This document shows positions 57,143 to 64,000 of a DNA stretch of 64,000 nucleotides, piece by piece. Position 1 is the stretch's first letter. Every line of letters starts with the position of its first letter. Made by a program: the position numbers and the translations under genes. The notes beneath the pieces are model-generated. The model did not search any database. It was not told where the DNA came from and worked only from the letters and a program-made list of their open reading frames with translations. Source of the stretch: Drechslerella dactyloides (lineage: Eukaryota; Ascomycota; Orbiliomycetes; Orbiliales; Orbiliaceae); NCBI GenBank assembly GCA_020064725.1, contig JAGTWJ010000003.1, forward strand, positions 2,418,001-2,482,000, in the 5' to 3' direction.

Positions 57143-59128
57143 ATGGAGTTTTCTTCCACCCATTCCGTGGTTCCTCTGTTATACAGCGGTCACTGGTGCA
57201 AACCAAGACCGTGGCTTTGTTATTTATCCTCGAGGTAAGTAAACGCTAGTATTCTAAGTGTCGCAAAGAACTCAAGGCTAACGTCTTTGCAACAGACTCT
57301 CACATATAATACTATAATTTTCGACTGCGAGTCGAGATGTGGGGAATATGCAACTATCGCTGGCGCAAGTCCTAGCCCAGGGAAGTATATTGAAGCGACG
57401 GTATGTGCTTTAGACGGTTCACTTGGACGTCGTCTTTTGCGTGAAATTTGTGAACAGGCAAAAAGGTCGCAGGCTCTTGGACCCTTGTCGCAGTCCGCAT
57501 GAGAAAGTGGGGAAGCGAGAAAATAGTGCATGAATTTTTTTTGAACCATGCCGCGCAAACAGGGTCTGTGAAGAACGGCACCCTCCTCGTCTTTGTCGAT
57601 TGCATTGCTCGTGATTCTTGCGGGTTTTGAGGCGATGTATCCTGATTTTTTAAGGCTTCTACGATAGCCCTGCGTGTGACACGAGCAATTGGCATCCCGA
57701 CAATGATATGTGAATTGAAATAACCAGGCCTGAGGAGCGGGCTGGCGGGATCAAACATGACCCCGCCGGCATGGGTGGAGGAGAACTTTGCTGTTCGCCT
57801 TTGCGGAACATGAACACCAAGTCGGTGTGGTCCTACTGTCAGGACGATGACGCTGGTCTATCTTGGCCCCGGCGTCCAATTGGATGGCGCCAGCTTCCTG
57901 CTGCCTGTTAGAGCTTCGTGTCGCTGCTGGTTGCAATAGCCAGGTGGATGCTCACACGGAGCTGAAGACTCTCCTCGCGAGGTCGCAAGTTGGAGAAGCC
58001 GTTCTAACATTGCCCTCTCCGTTGCCTGAACTCCTCTATTGGGATGGAGCCGTTTGTAGGGGTGCGTGGAGTCCCGTCGACGGCGAGGGCAAAAAAATGT
58101 TGCATTCGACGAGAGCCCGTCGGCCATATTTCGAGCCTGGCAAACGAGGAGCTGGAGGTTGGAGGCATCCAGCTGCAGCCTTTCCCTCCTCGGCCAATGA
58201 GCAGTGCCACCGGGTCGAGAGCGAGGTTCATGGGACGCGGTGTACCTGGCCGGTACATCGTCGCATGGCACCTGCGGCTAGCTGAGCACCGTTCCAGAAA
58301 AGTACCGCGCGCCCCCATTTCCACAAGCTAAGATGTATGTGTGTATGTATGTATCATCCCAATCGATCGTGCTGGGGACTTGCGTATCGGCGGCCACTCG
58401 ACGTTGGGATAAAAAGCCCGCCCTGCTGCAGCTCGTGGATTCGTGGTCCCGTCCTCTCCAGCTCCCTTTCTCCGAGTAGCCACAGCGAGCAATTGCATTC
58501 CTATCGCCGTCCGTTGCTGCGGAATAATTCCCATTCTCGTTCTGCAACTTCTGCTGGCTGAGAGCGGATTCGGATTCGGTCTGTGCGGCCTTCGGTTTCG
58601 AGTCTCGCAGAACACCGCCGCTGGAGCCACTCCGCCGCCGCTCGAGTTTTAATTTACCACCTGCACTCCGGCTGCGTCTTCCAGAACCCCTCGACGGGCA
58701 GCATCGCGTGGATCGAGATACCCGCCGTTGTATAGCCTTCAAAGCTTCTCCTCTACGCCCGCCCGCCCGACAGCGCTCCGGTAAAACACCTCCGTCCGCA
58801 GCGTCTCTTCTATATATATATCGATCCAGTCCGGCTGAGCGGTTTTGCCAGTGGCCAGGCTTATGAGCGATAGCCGAAAGCTCTGAGGCTTAACAGGGTT
58901 TCTGCGACGTACTTAACTCCAATCTGAATTCTAACTGGCTGGTCTAAAACCCGCTCTCTTCTCTGCTACATCCCTCGTACCCGCCGCATTCGCTCCTTAG
59001 GATCTTGAAAGTCCCCCAAACGTACAATCTAAACCGCCAGGCCCGGGTCCCATTCGCTTTCATGTTCACGGCATCCCTCTAGCCGATTATCCACCTTCCG
59101 TCTGTGTAACTACGTGTACCGGCCGGCC
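57143..59128. other. Intergenic region between MAGO and GID4
   Basis: Nearly 2 kb. The first few hundred bases should be the MAGO 3' untranslated region, and the last 600, rich in C and T, look like the GID4 promoter and leader. Open frames of 110-150 codons on both strands overlap each other and show no known domain, so I call no gene. Confidence 0.45.
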
Positions 59129-60295
59129 ATGGCGACATCGGATTCAAACGCCCGTCCGTCACCTCCGGAGCATCTGCGACCTGGTCTGGATTTCGACGTT
59201 GACCTGAATCATCTGTTCGCCAGCGCTCTTCTGTCACGTTCTAGCGAAGCCTGTCACCAGGAATCCCTCCAGGCGGCCTCCGACCCGGAAGCCTCAGATG
59301 ACCGGGCGGATATCACTCCACGAAAGGACGTCAACACTGTCGCACAGTCAAGTGATCGGTTCTGCGACTCGCCTGCTTCAACCTCTGAGATCAAACCTCT
59401 GGCCTCCAAGCGCTCGAACCAGGAAAACATCAGAAGCCTACCCGGCAGCCCGTTCTCCATGACAGACTCGTTTGCTTCGTCCTCGTCATCCTCTGCCGCT
59501 GGATCGCCGTCATCCATGGCGTCCTCCCTCTCTTCCATCCGGGTAGGTGCATTTGCCCTCCGTCCCGGCCGCCCGGCCTCTGATTCGGCAACACGTCCCC
59601 CCCGCCGCGAAAGAAAGCTTGTCCATCCATGCTAACGTGAACATTCTATCCACAGCTCATTCCATACTCTACCTCATCATTCTTGCGCCCTGGCTCGCGT
59701 TTTGAAGGAACCCAGCAGTCCGATAAGCAAACATACACCGTCAACGTGGAAATCAAACATGTCAACATGCGTGAATCATTCCTGTGCGGCTACTTGTGCA
59801 TCCAGGGTAGGAACCTCTCTCAGCATCTCTCCGATGGAACGATTGTTTGGTTGCTGACCACTTATCAAACCAGGTCTCACACAAGATAACCCGACCCTGA
59901 CGACATATTTCGAGGGTGAGATGATTGGCAGCAAGTACACCTTCAAGACCAAGAACAAATCCTGGGGTGCAAACGAGAAGATCGATCTGCAACACTGGGG
60001 CCGTTTCCCAGCCTATCGACCACTCTCGAAGAATTCCAAGCAGAAGGAGAACAGCAAGGACTTTGGCGAACAAGAACATATTTTCATGAGGTGGAAGGAG
60101 TATTTCCTCGTGCCCAACCACCGGGTCAAGGAGCTCACGGGTGCGAGCTTTGACGGGTTCTATTACATATGTTTCAGTCAGACCACCGGGAATGTTTCGG
60201 GCATCTACTTCCACTCCAATAGCGAAAAGTGGCAGCAGCTCGAGCTCAAACATGTCCCCGACAACGGCGTCTACGGGTCTATCGAATTCAGATAA
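59129..60295 (+). CDS. GID4: GID ubiquitin-ligase substrate receptor Gid4 (Vid24)
   Basis: Exons 59129-59542, 59656-59806 and 59874-60295 encode 328 aa. Gid4 recruits gluconeogenic enzymes with an N-terminal proline to the GID/CTLH E3 ligase when glucose returns. The first 140 residues are polar and Ser rich, with a run of Ser/Ala, and are probably disordered. The Vid24 beta-barrel fills the rest: FLRPGSRFEGTQQSDKQTYT, SFLCGYLCIQGLTQDNPTLT, TYFEGEMIGSKYTFKTKNKS, DLQHWGRFPAYRP, then HIFMRWKEYFLVPNHRVKEL and GASFDGFYYICFS. Intron 1 ends exactly at LIPYSTSSFLRPG, the start of the folded domain. The ATG at 59129 is in a GCCATGG context. Yeast Gid4 is 362 aa. Confidence 0.94.
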
Positions 60296-61111
60296 ACTAC
60301 AGCACCCCACCTACTTGACAACAAGCGCGGCATCTCTTTTTTTTCCCTAGCATTTCAATGCTTTATTTCGATGTCATTCAGGGGTATCTGCTCTCTCAAC
60401 TGCTTCGACATCTTAGATATAAAACCACCCTAGCGATCCAACAACCGACTCACTCTCTGACCTGCTCAGTTATTGCCGACTTTTAAAACGTCGCTCATAA
60501 TGTCTCTTAGCGATGCTTCCGGCTATACGATCGCTATGTTTTACGACTCGCGTCTTATCCCCATATTCTATCTCTCTTTCTTTCTTGTAACATATATATG
60601 CTTTTGCTCCATCGAGCATTGTTGTTGATGTGGCTTTCTCTTCGATACTGTATACCGTAGCTTAGCTACCACATTTTTTTTTGGCTTCTGCATGGATTTG
60701 GTCTCTGTTTTTTAGCGGTTGTTCTTTTCTTTTGATGGGTATCCTTCTGTTAGCTTTGGCAAAAGCTGCTGCTCCCCAATGAGTAAAGTTTTATTCACAT
60801 CGTCGTCTTTAACCAAGCGTTGGTTTTAAACATGATGAAGTCATGTCAATTCAGTCTTCAACTAAATGTCGATGCTATAACACTTGTATTATTATTATCA
60901 TGATTAGTATTATTAGGATTAGTGGTAGTATTTAGTGGTAGTTTCAACCAAGGCGTCGGCCTATTACCAATGGATTGCTTTCTCTATGTGCGGTTCAGGT
61001 TGCGTGTATATCCTGCGCGGTTGCTAGAACGAGCGGCCGGGGTCCGGCTAACGGGGAACACGAAACGCTGTCTTGCCAAAAACTCTTCCACTCATATCAA
61101 TCATCTTCACG
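60296..61111. other. Intergenic region between GID4 and TRM8
   Basis: 816 bases. The left part is T-rich and is probably the GID4 3' untranslated region. The right part holds the TRM8 promoter. No other feature was recognised. Confidence 0.5.
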
Positions 61112-62180
<1,069 letters not shown>

Positions 62181-63099
62181 TCGTGCCGAATCCGAATGTG
62201 ATCATGCTGCATGCCGCAACAGGGCAGACGACCTTGGATCTAGTTGCTAATTGCTCGACGCGGGCCCTTGCAGATGCCCTCGCTTTAGCCCAGCGTGAAG
62301 CACCGAGACCGGATTATTTCCCTGTGAAAGATCCTGACTGCGGGACAGGTGTCTGGCGGAAGAGCCTCGCGTGACTATTCGACAGTTGACCAACGGGACC
62401 CACATGCCACCCCCCAGCTAGCGATTTGGGGAGCTTCGAGATGCGTAGTGGCTGGGACCAATAATTATTCAGAGCTACTATCTCAAACACGTCTCACAAC
62501 TGACATCGGCGCCTGGTTTACTTGCTGTTCTGCTGCATACTGCATCTCTATCACCCTCAGGATCAAGCGAACTTTGTACGCCAAGCCAGCGGAAACAAGC
62601 TGCGTGTGTATGCAGCAAGGGGACCGATAGACGATGGGATGACGACATGTTCGGCCTATTGGAGAACTACGGGGGCCTCGGGAGCTTGATTGCCCCTGTA
62701 TAGCAAGCTGCCTATCCGAGTACTGTACTTAGTGACGCTGTAGATAAGGACAAATCCATATGGGCATCGAGCTGACTGGTACGTCCTGAGGCTTGATGTT
62801 TACGATGCGTATGATGCGGCGGACGGGCGCTGTCTGACGGGGAAAAGATGTGGCTGCCCACTGCTCACCACGAGACCACACCGACCTCGCCTCACGTTTA
62901 CGCATATCCATCTCGGACCAGCGACGACGAACACTCTGCATGCTACAACTTAATACTCCGAGGCAAAGATGCGCCAGGCACTTTTACAAACTCTAGACAA
63001 CCTCAACTCGTTATCGATAACCCGCTGCGCTCATATACAGGCCCGCCACGTCCTACCCGGCACTTAATGTAGCCCGGCAGGGCAGTCGCTCCCTCGGAG
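62181..63099. other. Intergenic region between TRM8 and the MDM1-like gene
   Basis: 919 bases without a supportable gene. They should include the TRM8 3' untranslated region and the promoter of the next gene. Confidence 0.5.
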
Positions 63100-64000
63100 A
63101 TGTCGACTGCCGGCAGCATTCCAGACCCTCCGCCTCCATATTCGCCTCCAGGCTCTCCGGCTCCAGATCCAGCGGCGGAAGGTCCGTCCAGCAATGCTCC
63201 CGAAGAACCGGTTCCCGAGCCTGGTCCAGTGGCGGAGCCGTTCCCCAGGCTAGACGAGATTCCATTCCCACTCAAAGTCGGTGCTGGAATTGTTCTCTTC
63301 CTCTCGATCGCGTCCCGTGTCATCCCGAATTTCAGGACGATATTCTTCACCGCGATATGGACGTCGATAATCACCCTTGTCCTCACCATTCTCGTAATTA
63401 TCGTCACTGCCCACCGACGCCGGCCGAACGAAGCCGCTACTCAACCGCTCAAGAACATCAAGCCGCTAGCGTTCACCCGCCCCGCCAGATTCCAGGCAGA
63501 GCTCGATGCAATAAAGAAAGATGAATCGTTCGTCCGAGCAGCGCTGTACCCGCCCAGCGAGAAGATATCCGATGCCGTCGGCGAAATCATCGAGCTTATC
63601 ATTCGGAGTTTCGTCTCGGAATGGTACCAGCGGATCACGCCGGACCCGGCTTTCAGCTACCAGGTTGAGAAGACACTACGCCATGCACTCTATGCGCTAT
63701 GGACACGCGCGGAGAAGCTGGACCCAGTGGAGATAGCAGTCGGGAAGGTGGTTCCTCTGTTGACGACACACTTGTCCGAGTTTGCGAGTGCGGAGAAAGT
63801 GGTCAAAGGGAAGCATCTCGACAAGGAACTGACAGAATCCGAGGAGCTGGATATGGCTGTTGCTTCGAAATACAAAGACGGGAGACTGCACGCGGCGGTG
63901 AAGGTTGGATACACGGATTCGAAAACCTTACAGCAGGATTATCTACGAAGGCTCGTTACGAAGCTCCTTCCGTTGATACTACCGGAGAAGGAGATGAAGA
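63100..64000 (+). CDS. Mdm1-like PXA-domain sorting nexin (N-terminal part)
   Basis: The frame is open from the ATG at 63100 to the window edge (300 codons), so the gene is cut by the boundary. A Pro-rich, acidic N-terminus of about 60 residues precedes two hydrophobic segments (KVGAGIVLFLSIASRVI and TSIITLVLTILVIIVTAH). The start of a PXA domain follows, with FVSEWYQRITPDPAFSYQVE and the following helix LRHALYALWTR. This order, with two membrane helices and then PXA, is that of yeast Mdm1 and animal SNX13/14/19/25. These proteins tether the ER to vacuoles or endosomes and lipid droplets, and usually continue with RGS and PX domains. Those later domains lie outside the window. No intron is seen in this part. 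Confidence 0.85.
   Translation, partial: MSTAGSIPDPPPPYSPPGSPAPDPAAEGPSSNAPEEPVPEPGPVAEPFPRLDEIPFPLKVGAGIVLFLSIASRVIPNFRTIFFTAIWTSIITLVLTILVIIVTAHRRRPNEAATQPLKNIKPLAFTRPARFQAELDAIKKDESFVRAALYPPSEKISDAVGEIIELIIRSFVSEWYQRITPDPAFSYQVEKTLRHALYALWTRAEKLDPVEIAVGKVVPLLTTHLSEFASAEKVVKGKHLDKELTESEELDMAVASKYKDGRLHAAVKVGYTDSKTLQQDYLRRLVTKLLPLILPEKEMK

Noticed and set aside
57220..58324. Open frames of 106-140 codons on both strands between MAGO and GID4
   Set aside because: They overlap one another, begin and end at random relative to splice signals, and contain no recognised domain.

Overview
The window looks like nuclear DNA of a filamentous ascomycete (Pezizomycotina, probably Eurotiomycetes; the order is a guess). 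The genes carry many short introns, mostly 50-120 nt, with GTATGT/GTAAGT-type donors and CTAAC/CTGAC branch points close to the acceptor. The gene set is eukaryotic housekeeping plus fungal-specific genes, and nothing looks bacterial. The exon structures were built by hand. In every complete multi-exon gene the exon lengths sum to a multiple of three.

Layout. 1-2.7 kb: 5' part of a KH-domain RNA-binding protein on the minus strand. 3.3-5.9 kb: ORC1 (minus). 6.9-8.0 kb: mitochondrial hotdog thioesterase-like protein of the Fmp10 type (plus). 10.6-11.6 kb: secreted isochorismatase-like hydrolase (plus). 15.8-20.0 kb: PMCA-type Ca2+ ATPase (plus). 22.3-25.4 kb: aspartyl-tRNA synthetase fused to DUF2156, the ergosteryl-aspartate synthase architecture (ErdS, minus). 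31.2-38.8 kb: Cch1 voltage-gated Ca2+ channel in 13 exons (plus). 42.3-42.8 kb: small unknown protein (plus). 44.8-46.8 kb: chromodomain-SET H3K9 methyltransferase (minus). 47.8-48.8 kb: an internally deleted Tc1/mariner-like transposon. 49.0-50.0 kb: RRP1 (plus). 50.2-52.1 kb: sphingoid long-chain-base kinase (minus). 52.6-55.8 kb: coatomer beta subunit (minus). 56.3-57.1 kb: Mago nashi (plus). 59.1-60.3 kb: GID4/Vid24 (plus). 61.1-62.2 kb: Trm8 tRNA m7G methyltransferase (plus). 63.1 kb to the edge: N-terminus of an Mdm1-like PXA sorting nexin (plus).

The left two thirds is loosely packed. About 20 kb between 8 and 45 kb has no supportable gene and holds only promoters, probable long untranslated leaders and simple repeats. 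The right third is compact, with divergent or tail-to-tail genes a few hundred bases apart.

The most notable gene is the AspRS-DUF2156 fusion, which links tRNA aminoacylation to sterol modification. It sits between two calcium-transport genes: the PMC1-type pump, which removes cytosolic Ca2+, and the Cch1 channel, which admits it. The most notable young event is the transposon, which lies in the shared promoter of the heterochromatin methyltransferase and RRP1. Its terminal repeats are still identical, but it has lost the middle of its transposase.
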